Assembly (NCBI GenBank): GCA_020631405.1
Contig: JAHDHH010000030.1
Location: forward strand, 1-49,507
Length of the DNA: 49,507 bases
Reading direction: 5' to 3'
DNA from: Saprospiraceae bacterium
Lineage (GTDB): Bacteria > Bacteroidota > Bacteroidia > Chitinophagales > Saprospiraceae
The position numbers were made by a program, and so were the translations under genes. A model generated the notes under the pieces. It was not told where the DNA came from. It ran no database searches and was given only the letters and a program-made list of their open reading frames with translations. Positions 9,131-17,792 of this stretch are shown piece by piece. Within the stretch, counting starts at the first letter, position 1; every line of letters begins with the position of its first letter.

Positions 9131-9317
9131 AGTAATGGATATCTGTCTAACACCAAATTCAATATTTAGTTACTTGCAGTCTACAATCATTCGATTGTTC
9201 GCATTGGACTTCCTAACTAATCTGTTGTGACAACTTCATCATCTAGGTCAAAGCAAAGTGATGTTCTCTTCAATCAAAAGATACAGCCTTCTTTTACATT
9301 GTGAAATCCATGGGTTG

Positions 9318-11033
9318 TTAATAGCCAATAGTCAAGGCGTCTGGTCTCCTAGTATCCGAAGCTCCGTACATCATACCATTTTTTAATACGATTGACTGAG
9401 TACTGCCAATAGCATTCCTAACTTTAAGCGTATGTCCTTTTTGCTCAAGGAGAGTTCGAGTATCATTGTTTAAGATATGCTCATGAAATAAGATGTCGGG
9501 ATACCATTGGTGGTGAATTCGACTTGCTTGGGTAGCTTCTGCAATATTCATGTCAAATTCAATTGTATTCAGGATAATTTGCAGTACAGATGTGATTATT
9601 CTAGATCCACCTGGACTACCTGTTGCTAGATAGGGTTCGCCATCCTTGAATACTAGTGTAGGACACATGCTACTTAGTGGAGTCTTCATAGCCTCTACTG
9701 CATTAGCATCATTACCTAAGAGTCCATAGGCATCTGGTACATTAGGCTTTGCAGAGAAATCGCCCATTTCGTTATTCAGGAGGATGCCTGTGCCGGGAGC
9801 CATAAGGCCATTGCCAAAACTGAAATTGAGTGTGTAGGTATTACTCACTAGGTTTCCCCATTTATCTGCGACTGTAAAATGAGTAGTTTCGTTTTTTTCA
9901 TAAGCTTGAGGATTTCCTGGGAGGACAGTCGTTGACTTAGTAGCTTGAGTTAAGTTGATTTTGCTAGCTAGATTTGCTGCATATTGCTTAGAGGTAAGTC
10001 CTTCAGTTGGGTTGTCCCAAAATTTTGGATCGCCAAGATGCTTGCTCCTATCAGCATAAGCCAGCCGCATTGCTTCTACTAACCTATGAATGTATTCAGC
10101 AGTATTGTGTCCTAGTGAGTACAAATCAGACTGCTCTAGCATATTAAGAATTTGTATAATATGTATACCGCCTGAACTGGGTGGTGGCATTGATACTATA
10201 TCGTGGCCCTTGTAAGTCCCCTTGACAGGAGTTAGTACATTGACTTGGTAGTCAGCTAGGTCTTCCTCTGTGATAATTCCTCCGCCAGCTTGGACTCCTT
10301 CGGCAATTTGCCTGGCTAGCTTGCCTTTGTAAAAGCCCTCATGACCTTGCTCTGCGATTAGTCTCAGACTATTTGACAAGTCTACTTGAATCAAGGTGTC
10401 TCCCTTGGTGAAATTGCCTTCCTCTCTTGTGAAAATTTCAGCGGTGGCATCGCATACTGAGAGGTGATCACTGTAAAAGTTAAGCATTGTAGCTAGGCTA
10501 TGCGACATTTCAAAGCCTTCGGTTGCTAGTGCAATTGCTGGAGCCATGACTTCAGGTAAGGTGAGTTTGCCATGGTTAGCCTGGGCATGGACTAAGCCAG
10601 CTACTGTGCCTGGTACGCCTATGGAGAGCCAGCTTTGATTGACCGCATGCTTATCTACATTGCCAGCTTCGTCGAGGTACATGTCTCGGCTAGCAAGGCG
10701 TGGTGCTCGTTCTCGATAGTCGATCGCAAGCGTTGTATCTTGGTCCGCAAGATATACAAGCATAAAGCCTCCGCCTCCGATATTACCAGCTCGAGGCAAG
10801 ACCACAGCCAGGGCAAAGCCAACTGCAACAGCTGCATCAACAGCATTACCACCTGATTGAAGGATGTCGATGCCCACTTCCGTAGCTAGGTAGTGCTGAG
10901 TAGAAACCATGCCTTGTTTGCCTACTTCTGGGTGGTAGATGTCATGTCCGCCGTAAATTGGAATCTGGGCTTGAGCTGGGCTGTTGTAGAATAATTGACA
11001 AAAGACACTAAATAATATTATGATATGTTTCAT
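9318..11033 (-). CDS. ggt: Gamma-glutamyltransferase (GGT)
   Basis: A 571-residue precursor with a signal peptide (1-22, ending AQAQ). The family signatures are all present: VSTQHYLATEVGIDILQSGGNAVDAAVA near the N-terminus, GNIGGGGFML, DYRERAP (Arg contacts the gamma-glutamyl carboxylate), and the autoprocessing site NETTHFT, where Thr383 would become the N-terminal nucleophile of the small subunit. Downstream TPLSSMCPTLV and GSPGGSRI form the oxyanion and lid region. GGT hydrolyses or transfers the gamma-glutamyl group of glutathione and related peptides in the periplasm. Its ATG overlaps the stop of the upstream esterase gene by one base (TAATG), so the two are translated as a unit. Confidence is high. 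Confidence 0.95.
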   Translation of the reverse strand: MKHIIILFSVFCQLFYNSPAQAQIPIYGGHDIYHPEVGKQGMVSTQHYLATEVGIDILQSGGNAVDAAVAVGFALAVVLPRAGNIGGGGFMLVYLADQDTTLAIDYRERAPRLASRDMYLDEAGNVDKHAVNQSWLSIGVPGTVAGLVHAQANHGKLTLPEVMAPAIALATEGFEMSHSLATMLNFYSDHLSVCDATAEIFTREEGNFTKGDTLIQVDLSNSLRLIAEQGHEGFYKGKLARQIAEGVQAGGGIITEEDLADYQVNVLTPVKGTYKGHDIVSMPPPSSGGIHIIQILNMLEQSDLYSLGHNTAEYIHRLVEAMRLAYADRSKHLGDPKFWDNPTEGLTSKQYAANLASKINLTQATKSTTVLPGNPQAYEKNETTHFTVADKWGNLVSNTYTLNFSFGNGLMAPGTGILLNNEMGDFSAKPNVPDAYGLLGNDANAVEAMKTPLSSMCPTLVFKDGEPYLATGSPGGSRIITSVLQIILNTIEFDMNIAEATQASRIHHQWYPDILFHEHILNNDTRTLLEQKGHTLKVRNAIGSTQSIVLKNGMMYGASDTRRPDALTIGY

Positions 11034-11704
11034 TATGATTCCTGTTTTGCGATGTATAGGTCAAAGAGTAACTTCAATTGTCTTTTGTCCACTCTGTGTG
11101 TACCAGCATAAGGTTGTAGGTTGACACTGAGTTGGTTGCTTGCTATAATTTGATGTAGTTCAGCTATCTTCTTTGAAGTGAGGTACTGATCTGCTGTGCC
11201 ATAGGTGTAAATGTGCGGTGTTGTCTGTAATGGAGTCAGGCTAGCTTTAAGGTCTATGTCTTCTGGGATCCAGCATGCATAACCTAATACCATATCCACT
11301 GATACAGCCTTACGATGTAGCCATCTATATAGAGTAGTCCCACCTTGAGAGAATCCCATTGCAATTGTCTTGCATTGGTGCGATAGCTTAGCTTGGTAGC
11401 TTTCTAAAAGTGAACTCAAGTAATTTGAAAAATCTGAAATTTCTTCAAGTCTATCTCGACTAGTCATCCAGGCAGCAACTACATCACCGCCAAACCCGTC
11501 TTTGTAAAATCTTGACAATGCCTCGGGTGCTATGACAAAGTGTTCGTCGGGATTAAAGTTTGCAAACTTATAAAGCATTTGTTCGCAGAGCATATTAGAA
11601 CCATGTAGGACAATCCACAGGTACTTGGTATCCTTTGAGAGTGTCCCATATGTGGTATAACGTGCTGTTTTCTGGACGGTTGTATGATGTGTGTTTACTT
11701 CCAT
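11033..11704 (-). CDS. Alpha/beta hydrolase, carboxylesterase/phospholipase-like
   Basis: A 223-residue cytoplasmic alpha/beta hydrolase. The early strand holds IVLHGSNM (oxyanion region), the nucleophile elbow is GFSQGG (117-122, Ser119), and the remaining triad members are likely Asp172 in YGTADQYL and His203 in AGTHRVD. The size and the GFSQGG elbow place it with the phospholipase/carboxylesterase (YpfH/Est) group, which cleaves short acyl esters. No signal peptide is seen. It starts the two-gene unit with ggt (TAATG overlap). The 63-bp region upstream is shared with the divergent peroxiredoxin-like gene. The natural substrate cannot be inferred. Confidence 0.85.
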   Translation of the reverse strand: MEVNTHHTTVQKTARYTTYGTLSKDTKYLWIVLHGSNMLCEQMLYKFANFNPDEHFVIAPEALSRFYKDGFGGDVVAAWMTSRDRLEEISDFSNYLSSLLESYQAKLSHQCKTIAMGFSQGGTTLYRWLHRKAVSVDMVLGYACWIPEDIDLKASLTPLQTTPHIYTYGTADQYLTSKKIAELHQIIASNQLSVNLQPYAGTHRVDKRQLKLLFDLYIAKQES

Positions 11705-11767
11705 AAAACTATAAACAATAACATAGTGTTATTTTACTGACTGTTGTCATAGTGTCTTAAATTGTAA

Positions 11768-12376
11768 ATGTATCACATGAATAGTAGAGTATTAATTATT
11801 TTCTTGATTTCTATCCAATATCTGACTGCGCAGAATACAATGTACGATATCTGTCCATTAAAGGTTGGATCAGAATTACCTAAGGCTTCACTTCAAGATG
11901 CTTCGAATCAAACAATCGCACTTGCTGAGTTAATAGATAGTATGCCAACTGTGTTAGTGTTTTATAGAGGGGCATGGTGTGGCTATTGTATCCAACATCT
12001 AGCAGAGCTCAATGGTATCAGATCAGAAGTTAAGGAGCTAGGGTATCAGCTGGTTGGGATTACTGTGGATCAACCAGCAAAGCTTGAGGTTTCAAACCAG
12101 AAAGCAGAGAGTGAGATGCCAGTTTACTCTGATTCTGACCTTGATGTTATGCAAGCGTTTGGACTTGATTGGAGGGTTAGTGATGAGACTAATACCAAAT
12201 ATAAAAATGAATACAAGATTGATCTAGAAGCATGGAGTGGAGCAGATCACCACAATCTGCCTGTGCCAGCCATCTATATTATCAAGGGTAATGCTGTTAT
12301 GTTCAACTATGTCAATCCCAAGTACAGTACCAGGATGAGTAGTGAGTCGCTGTTGGCCATTTTGTCAACCCTTTAG
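11768..12376 (+). CDS. Exported peroxiredoxin-like (AhpC/TSA) thioredoxin-fold protein
   Basis: A 202-residue protein with an N-terminal export signal (1-21, ending LTAQ) and a thioredoxin-like fold: FYRGAWCGYC carries Cys71 and Cys74 in a CxxC where AhpC/TSA enzymes place the peroxidatic Cys, followed by ELGYQLVGITVD and YSDSDLDVMQAFGL, typical of peroxiredoxin-like proteins (the PRX_like2 or bacterioferritin co-migratory type). The CxxC arrangement, with Trp before the first Cys, suggests a thiol-disulfide exchange role or an atypical peroxiredoxin. The -AQN- signal site implies periplasmic location. A second ATG at 11777 is possible. It is transcribed divergently from the esterase-ggt pair and converges with the M14 gene. 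Confidence 0.82.
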   Translation: MYHMNSRVLIIFLISIQYLTAQNTMYDICPLKVGSELPKASLQDASNQTIALAELIDSMPTVLVFYRGAWCGYCIQHLAELNGIRSEVKELGYQLVGITVDQPAKLEVSNQKAESEMPVYSDSDLDVMQAFGLDWRVSDETNTKYKNEYKIDLEAWSGADHHNLPVPAIYIIKGNAVMFNYVNPKYSTRMSSESLLAILSTL

Positions 12377-12385
12377 TAATTGTGT

Positions 12386-14101
12386 TTACTTCAGAATTCT
12401 TCCCACAGGATACAACATGTGAGTCAATTCATAATGTGCTGAATGCTCATAAATATATCTCAATTGAGCATTCGCATCACCCGCAAAATCAGGGTCTTCA
12501 GCCTTTTTAATTGCAAATTTTTCTTTTAGTTCTCTATTATTTGAATGCAATTCTGATGCAGTATCTTCGAATACATATGGTGAGAAGTATTCCTTCTGCA
12601 TCAAGACTCCATCAAAGAAATTCCAAGCAAAAAAACTATCTGGACCCTTTGGCTCCAAAACATTAGCTATGTAACTAGCCCCTGGTTGGTGCATATGCAC
12701 TAGCACATCTCCTTTGTAGTATTTCCAGCTTCTATTAACTGTTCTAGTCTCGACATTGTAATGCAAGTAGTGGCCCTCATATGGCTTGTCCACTGTTTCA
12801 TACTTTGAAATATAATACTGTTCTACTTGGACAGTAGTGTCTGATTCGAGTACTTCCAAGTTGATTCCATTCCACTTCAGCCTTTCAATCACATTGGTGT
12901 AACCTTTGGGGATGATGTAGGCTTCAGGCTTTGTTATAGTGAGAGTGGGTTTGTAAGTGTTATTGAAGGGGATAAGCTTAGTGAAAGGTTCATCATGATC
13001 GTAGTAGAGTCTATCTTGGCCTGTCACCTCACTAGTTTTATACTTAGCTGCATAGCCTTTAAAGGATAATTGTGTTGTGTTTTCTTTATCAAGTTCCCAA
13101 TTCAGACTTATGCTTTCCTGATGCATTACATGAGCCTCTGCGTCTCGTTTGATATCGATAATTTTACCACCTTCTTGTGTAAGAAATGTAATCATAGACT
13201 CAATAAATGCCTTTGTGCTGAGTACTCTGTCCTTGTAGGGTTTGAGCATGTGGGTTTCTGGCATAAATGAAATGACATTGTGCAGCGTGGCGTATCCAGA
13301 TGAATATCTCGGATAATCCATAAAGCCGATGATTCCATTGTCAGGAATGTCCTTAGCATAGACATAGGGTATCATTTCCCACCTTTTCTCTTCCATGTCC
13401 TTGTAGAGAAAGGGTAACATTGTCTCAGTCATGTATGCAGAAAGATATGGGTCAAGTTTGTCTTTTTGCGTGGCTATAAGAGTCATAGTATACTGATAAT
13501 CAGCACCATTCGAGGTATGAGTATCTATCATGACGTGGGGATTCCACTTTGTGATCAATTGGTTGAATGTCCTTGCATTTTTCGAATCACATTTGACAAA
13601 GTCTCTATTAAGGTCAAGGTTTTTAGCATTTCCCCTGAAGCCATAAGCTTCTGGACCATCTTGGTTGGCACGACTATGACTACTTCTATTCAGACCTCCA
13701 CCGATATTATAAAATGGCACTAGGACAAGTGTCATATTATCAGGTATAGCAAGCTTACCTAGGCAGATGTCTCTCACAAGTAGCATAGATGCATCGACAC
13801 CACATGGCTCTCCTGGATGGATAGCATTGTTGATGAATAAGACTTGGTTGTCATTCTGATTTGTAAAGTCTTTACTATTGTTAATAACAACTTCATGCAG
13901 AGGGAAACCAGAGTCAGTCATACCAAAAGGTGAAATATCGATAATCTCAAAGGTATCGCCTAAAGCATGATAGTACTCGATGACCTCTTGATATGTAGGA
14001 GTGTAGTTTGAGTTAGTCTCAAATGGAGTATGGTAGTGAGATTGAGCTGTCATAAGCGTGGAAAATGTCAAGATGATTAAGAAAGTAATATAATACTTCA
14101 T
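12386..14101 (-). CDS. Exported M14 family zinc carboxypeptidase
   Basis: A 571-residue M14 metallopeptidase. The start is placed at 14101 because MKYYITFLIILTFSTLMTAQ is a clean signal peptide; the open frame extends 50 codons further upstream but that part has no export signal in the right place. Zinc ligands: His95 and Glu98 in HPGE, and His195 in DTHTSNG. NLDLNRD (161-167) provides the substrate-binding Arg166, and Glu282 in PETHM is the catalytic glutamate. The C-terminal ~200 residues form a beta-rich extension common in Bacteroidota homologues. It would remove C-terminal residues from peptides in the periplasm or outside the cell. No T9SS tail is seen. It converges with the peroxiredoxin-like gene with only 9 bp between them. 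Confidence 0.9.
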   Translation of the reverse strand: MKYYITFLIILTFSTLMTAQSHYHTPFETNSNYTPTYQEVIEYYHALGDTFEIIDISPFGMTDSGFPLHEVVINNSKDFTNQNDNQVLFINNAIHPGEPCGVDASMLLVRDICLGKLAIPDNMTLVLVPFYNIGGGLNRSSHSRANQDGPEAYGFRGNAKNLDLNRDFVKCDSKNARTFNQLITKWNPHVMIDTHTSNGADYQYTMTLIATQKDKLDPYLSAYMTETMLPFLYKDMEEKRWEMIPYVYAKDIPDNGIIGFMDYPRYSSGYATLHNVISFMPETHMLKPYKDRVLSTKAFIESMITFLTQEGGKIIDIKRDAEAHVMHQESISLNWELDKENTTQLSFKGYAAKYKTSEVTGQDRLYYDHDEPFTKLIPFNNTYKPTLTITKPEAYIIPKGYTNVIERLKWNGINLEVLESDTTVQVEQYYISKYETVDKPYEGHYLHYNVETRTVNRSWKYYKGDVLVHMHQPGASYIANVLEPKGPDSFFAWNFFDGVLMQKEYFSPYVFEDTASELHSNNRELKEKFAIKKAEDPDFAGDANAQLRYIYEHSAHYELTHMLYPVGRILK

Positions 14102-14401
14102 AGCTAGGTAGCTTCCAGGTTTGTTGGTAAAAATAGTGAATTGCATCGACCTTGTAAGCCTGTGAGTTATATATGTGACTAAATTAAAATATGTTAAAAT
14201 GATCGAGAAGTATTTTACAAAAGCCAGTCTAAAAGTTCGGAATATTTCCATTGTTGAGAGATAATTTTCCTAATTTAACATTATTGATACCCATTGACAT
14301 AGAAGAATAATTATGTATGAATGATTAACATCATGTTTAAGTAATTCATACTGATTGAGTAATGAAATAATAAGTATTTCTAATGATAAAATTACTTTTC
14401 T
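14102..14401. other. Divergent intergenic region, A+T-rich
   Basis: This 300-bp gap separates the M14 peptidase (minus) from the EF-G paralogue (plus) and must hold promoters for both. It is very A+T rich. No exact TAnnTTTG box is found on either strand; TACTTTTC at 14393-14400 is one mismatch away but sits too close to the EF-G ATG. No RNA gene or terminator is seen. Confidence 0.5.
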
Positions 14402-16507
14402 ATGAAAACGGAACACATCAGAAACGTTGTCTTGCTCGGACACTCCGGAAGTGGTAAAACTACCTTCGTTGAGACCATGTTATTTGAATCAGGGGCAATT
14501 CCCAGAAGAGGAAACCTAGAAGATGGTTCAACTATTTCAGACTATACCAATATAGAAAAGGAAAAAGGAAACTCCTTATTCAGTAGCTTAATGCATGTGC
14601 ATTGGAAAGACTCAAAAATCAACATTGTTGATACGCCAGGATTAGATGACTTTGTAGGTGAGGTGGTTTCTAGTATGAAGGTTGCCGATACAGGGGTAGT
14701 TATGCTCAATGCAAAAGGTGGAGTAGAAGTAGGTACAGAGCTTATCTGGGAGTACATTGAAAAGTTCAAGACTCCAGCACTTTTCGTTGTCAATCATCTC
14801 GATAATGAAAAAGCTGACTATCAAAGTACACTTGATCAAGCACGAGCAAGATTTGGTAGTAGGGTAGTGCCAGTCCAGTATCCATTAAGTACGGGATCTT
14901 CATTTAATACTATTGTAGATGCCTTAAGGATGGTCATGTACCAATTTGATGATAGTGGCGGTAAGCCAGAGAAGTTGCCTATCCCGGAGTCTGAAATAGG
15001 TAAGGCACAAGCTATGCACAATGCATTAGTTGAGGTAGCTGCAGAGAATGAAGAAGGCTTGATGGAAAGGTTTTTTGATGAGGGAACTCTAAATGAAGAA
15101 GAACTAGCCAAAGGACTCACCATCGCTCTTGCCAATCAAGAATTTTATCCAGTGTTCTGTTGTTCTGCAGAACAAAACAAAGGGAGTGGTCGCATCATGG
15201 GATTCATCAATGATATTTGCCCTAGCCCAGCAGATAGGCAAAGTGCCAGACTTGAAGGCGGTGAAGATCTTCCAACAGATGCAAGTGGGGATACCACTGT
15301 ATTCATATACAAGACTTTGTCAGAGCCTCAAGTTGGGATGGTATCTTACTTTAAAGTGTATAGTGGTACATTGCATAGTGGTGATGAATTAGTCAATGTA
15401 GAGAATGGAATAACTGAGCGGTTTAATCAAATATTCGTTGCTGAGGGAAAGCAAAGAACTCATGCTAATCTATTAGTAGCTGGGGATCTTGGGGTGACAG
15501 TCAAGCTGAAAAATAGCCACACTAATCAGACACTTAATCAAAAAGGAGTCACTCGTAGCATTGAACAAATAGATTTTCCAAAACCACGGATAAGAGGAGC
15601 AATAGGAGAAGTAGCCAAAGGAGATATTGAAAAGTTGATTAAGTCTCTCCATCAAATTGAAGAAGAAGACCCTACCTTGGTCATTGAACAATCAGCTTCT
15701 CTTAACCAGACAATACTACATGGTCAAGGTCAGCTCCATTTGGACTTGATCAAATACAGGATTGAAAAAGTCAACAACCTTAAGTATGACTACGTCAGAC
15801 CACGCATACCATATAGAGAGACAATTACCAAAACCGTCAATGCTCATTACAGACACAAGAAACAATCGGGTGGTGCTGGACAATTCGCAGAAGTGCATCT
15901 TAGGGTGGAGCCATATGTCGAAGGAATGGCAGAGCCAAGTGGATTGTCGGTGAGAAAGACCGAAGTCGATGACTTCGCTTGGGGTGGTTCCCTCGTACTG
16001 AAGTGGTGTATAGTAGGTGGTAGTATTGATGCTAAATATCTCAACGCAATTAAGAAAGGCATCCTTCAGCAAATGGAAGATGGGCCTTTGACGGGCAGCT
16101 ATTGTCAGAATATTAGAGTTAGTATATATGATGGTAAGATGCATGCAGTCGATTCTAATGATATGGCATTTATGATTGCAGCTGGACAAGCTTTCAAAGA
16201 GGCTTTTGAGCAAGCTAGTCCACAGCTTTTAGAACCCATATTTGAGCTAGAAGTACTCTGTGCTGGCACTGCTATGGGAGATGTCATGAGTGATTTGCAG
16301 ACAAGAAGAGCAATGATTATGGGTATGGATAGCGATGGTCACTATCAAAAAATAGTGGCAAAGGTACCCTTGGTTGAACTGTATAAATATAGTAGTACGC
16401 TGAGGTCGATCACCCAAGGTAGGGCTAAGTTTAGTAGAAAATTTTTAGAATATGCTAGTATGACTCCTGATATCCAACAACGAGTTATCGCTATGGCAAA
16501 AGAATAA
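14402..16507 (+). CDS. fusA2: EF-G paralogue (EF-G2-like) with altered GTPase motifs
   Basis: A 701-residue protein with all five EF-G domains. The P-loop is GHSGSGKT (13-20), G3 is DTPGLDD (77-83) and G4 is NHLD (131-134). Compared with translocase EF-G, the catalytic His of DTPGH is Leu81, the switch I RGITI is KGNSL (56-59 region), and NKxD has His for Lys. Domain IV and V motifs remain (KKQSGGAGQFAEV, HAVDSNDMAFMIAAGQAF, GDVMSDLQTRR). This is the EF-G-2 family; the Bacteroides EF-G2 paralogue is known to support translation without normal GTP hydrolysis and matters during carbon starvation. That this copy behaves the same is an inference. It is a single gene followed by a strong terminator. 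Confidence 0.87.
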   Translation: MKTEHIRNVVLLGHSGSGKTTFVETMLFESGAIPRRGNLEDGSTISDYTNIEKEKGNSLFSSLMHVHWKDSKINIVDTPGLDDFVGEVVSSMKVADTGVVMLNAKGGVEVGTELIWEYIEKFKTPALFVVNHLDNEKADYQSTLDQARARFGSRVVPVQYPLSTGSSFNTIVDALRMVMYQFDDSGGKPEKLPIPESEIGKAQAMHNALVEVAAENEEGLMERFFDEGTLNEEELAKGLTIALANQEFYPVFCCSAEQNKGSGRIMGFINDICPSPADRQSARLEGGEDLPTDASGDTTVFIYKTLSEPQVGMVSYFKVYSGTLHSGDELVNVENGITERFNQIFVAEGKQRTHANLLVAGDLGVTVKLKNSHTNQTLNQKGVTRSIEQIDFPKPRIRGAIGEVAKGDIEKLIKSLHQIEEEDPTLVIEQSASLNQTILHGQGQLHLDLIKYRIEKVNNLKYDYVRPRIPYRETITKTVNAHYRHKKQSGGAGQFAEVHLRVEPYVEGMAEPSGLSVRKTEVDDFAWGGSLVLKWCIVGGSIDAKYLNAIKKGILQQMEDGPLTGSYCQNIRVSIYDGKMHAVDSNDMAFMIAAGQAFKEAFEQASPQLLEPIFELEVLCAGTAMGDVMSDLQTRRAMIMGMDSDGHYQKIVAKVPLVELYKYSSTLRSITQGRAKFSRKFLEYASMTPDIQQRVIAMAKE

Positions 16508-16530
16508 GATTGGAATCTTTGTTTTTATTT

Positions 16531-16565
16531 AATGGTCCGCAAAAGTTGTGGGCCATTTTATTTTG
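16531..16565 (+). terminator. Intrinsic terminator after the EF-G paralogue
   Basis: A 12-bp hairpin (AATGGTCCGCAA, loop AAG, TTGTGGGCCATT, with two G-U pairs that form only in plus-strand RNA) is followed by TTATTTTG. It lies 24 nt after the EF-G2 stop. It also supports starting the glycosyltransferase at 16587 rather than at the upstream ATG at 16548, which would fall inside the hairpin. Confidence 0.85.
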
Positions 16566-16586
16566 AACAATAGTTATCTTGCGGTC

Positions 16587-17663
16587 ATGAAGATTGGATT
16601 TGATGCAAAGCGATTATTTCTCAACAATACTGGTCTAGGTAATTACAGCCGAACGCTAGTTAGTAATCTGAAACGATACTATCCTGAGCTAGACCTCTAT
16701 CTCTTTACGCCTTCAGCACCTCAGACTGAGTCAAATCTTGAATTTCATAATCAGGATTTATACACCATTGTAAGTCCACCATCTACGTTGTTTAATGCAC
16801 AGTGGAGAAGCAAGGGCTTAGTCAAGCAAATAGATCAACTTGGGTTAGATATCTACCATGGACTTTCTAATGAATTACCAATTGCAAAAACTGCTAATAC
16901 CAAATACGTAGTCACTATCCATGATGTCATTTTTATGGCATTTCCGAAGCAATACAAGGTCATTGATAGAAAGATATATTCTGCAAAGACCAAGCATGCC
17001 TTAAGTCAAGCAGACTTAGTATTATCAATTAGTGATGCCACTACTAAAGACCTCCAACTCTACTTCCCGCAGCAACAACCAAGAATCAAAAAGCTCTACC
17101 AGACTTGTGGATGGGAATATGAAGGAAGAGCAGAGTCAAATAAGACATACTTCTTATATGTGTCTTCTGTCACAGAACGAAAAAACTTGCTAACCATCCT
17201 CAAGGCCATTTACTTATTAGGGGACAAGACATTGACGCTTATTGTCATAGGTTCTGGTGGGAAGTACGAACAGGCTTGTAAGGCATACATTAAAGAACAC
17301 AACTTACAAGAGCAGGTACTCTTCATTGGAAATGTGAGTAATGCTCAACTCAAGCAATACTACATTGATGCTATCGCCCTCGTCTATCCATCATTGAAAG
17401 AAGGATTTGGGATTCCAGTTATTGAGGCTATCGCTTCAGGGACCCATGTGGTCACATCTAAGTTGTCATCTATGCTAGAGGCAGGAGGTAGTCTTGCAAG
17501 ATTTGTGAATAACCCAATGGACGAAGTAGAATTAGCCACCGCCTTAAATAGCGTCCAACTTTCCACTGATTTGGAGCCTGAAGCAATCAAACAACATTTG
17601 GCCCAGTTTCATCCTGAAAAGCTTACGGATCAGTTAGTTCAATATTACACAGAATTAATGTGA
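16587..17663 (+). CDS. Glycosyltransferase, GT4/GT1 family
   Basis: A 358-residue GT-B glycosyltransferase. It begins MKIGFDAKRLFLNNTGLGNY, the typical start of GT4 enzymes in which the Gly-rich loop near residues 15-17 contacts the donor. The C-terminal donor domain has YVSSVTERKNL (residues ~175-190), IGSGGKYE and the retaining motif EGFGIPVIE at 272-280, whose two Glu residues bind the nucleotide sugar. A mannosyl- or glucosyltransferase of cell-surface polysaccharide synthesis is likely. No other polysaccharide gene is nearby, so acceptor and pathway are unknown. The start follows the upstream terminator. The giant surface-protein gene begins 129 bp downstream. Confidence 0.88.
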   Translation: MKIGFDAKRLFLNNTGLGNYSRTLVSNLKRYYPELDLYLFTPSAPQTESNLEFHNQDLYTIVSPPSTLFNAQWRSKGLVKQIDQLGLDIYHGLSNELPIAKTANTKYVVTIHDVIFMAFPKQYKVIDRKIYSAKTKHALSQADLVLSISDATTKDLQLYFPQQQPRIKKLYQTCGWEYEGRAESNKTYFLYVSSVTERKNLLTILKAIYLLGDKTLTLIVIGSGGKYEQACKAYIKEHNLQEQVLFIGNVSNAQLKQYYIDAIALVYPSLKEGFGIPVIEAIASGTHVVTSKLSSMLEAGGSLARFVNNPMDEVELATALNSVQLSTDLEPEAIKQHLAQFHPEKLTDQLVQYYTELM

Positions 17664-17703
17664 TATACATTATAAATAATTAGATATATAAATAATCATT
17701 ATG

Positions 17704-17711
17704 TATATTTG
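17704..17711 (+). promoter_or_regulatory. Putative -7 box for the SdrD-B surface protein gene
   Basis: TATATTTG matches the Bacteroidota -7 consensus TAnnTTTG and would give a 5' untranslated region of roughly 75 nt before the ATG at 17793. The -33 element is not evident in the very A+T-rich sequence upstream. Confidence 0.4.
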
Positions 17712-17792
17712 TGGTATATAACCTTAGTGTTGTAGCCACCTGTATAGATAGTAGAATTTCAATAATTGATAAATCAAGCATTGATTAGATAT

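Noticed and set aside
14102..14251. A 50-codon N-terminal extension of the M14 peptidase.
   Set aside because: The internal ATG at 14101 begins a clean signal peptide; the extension would bury it.
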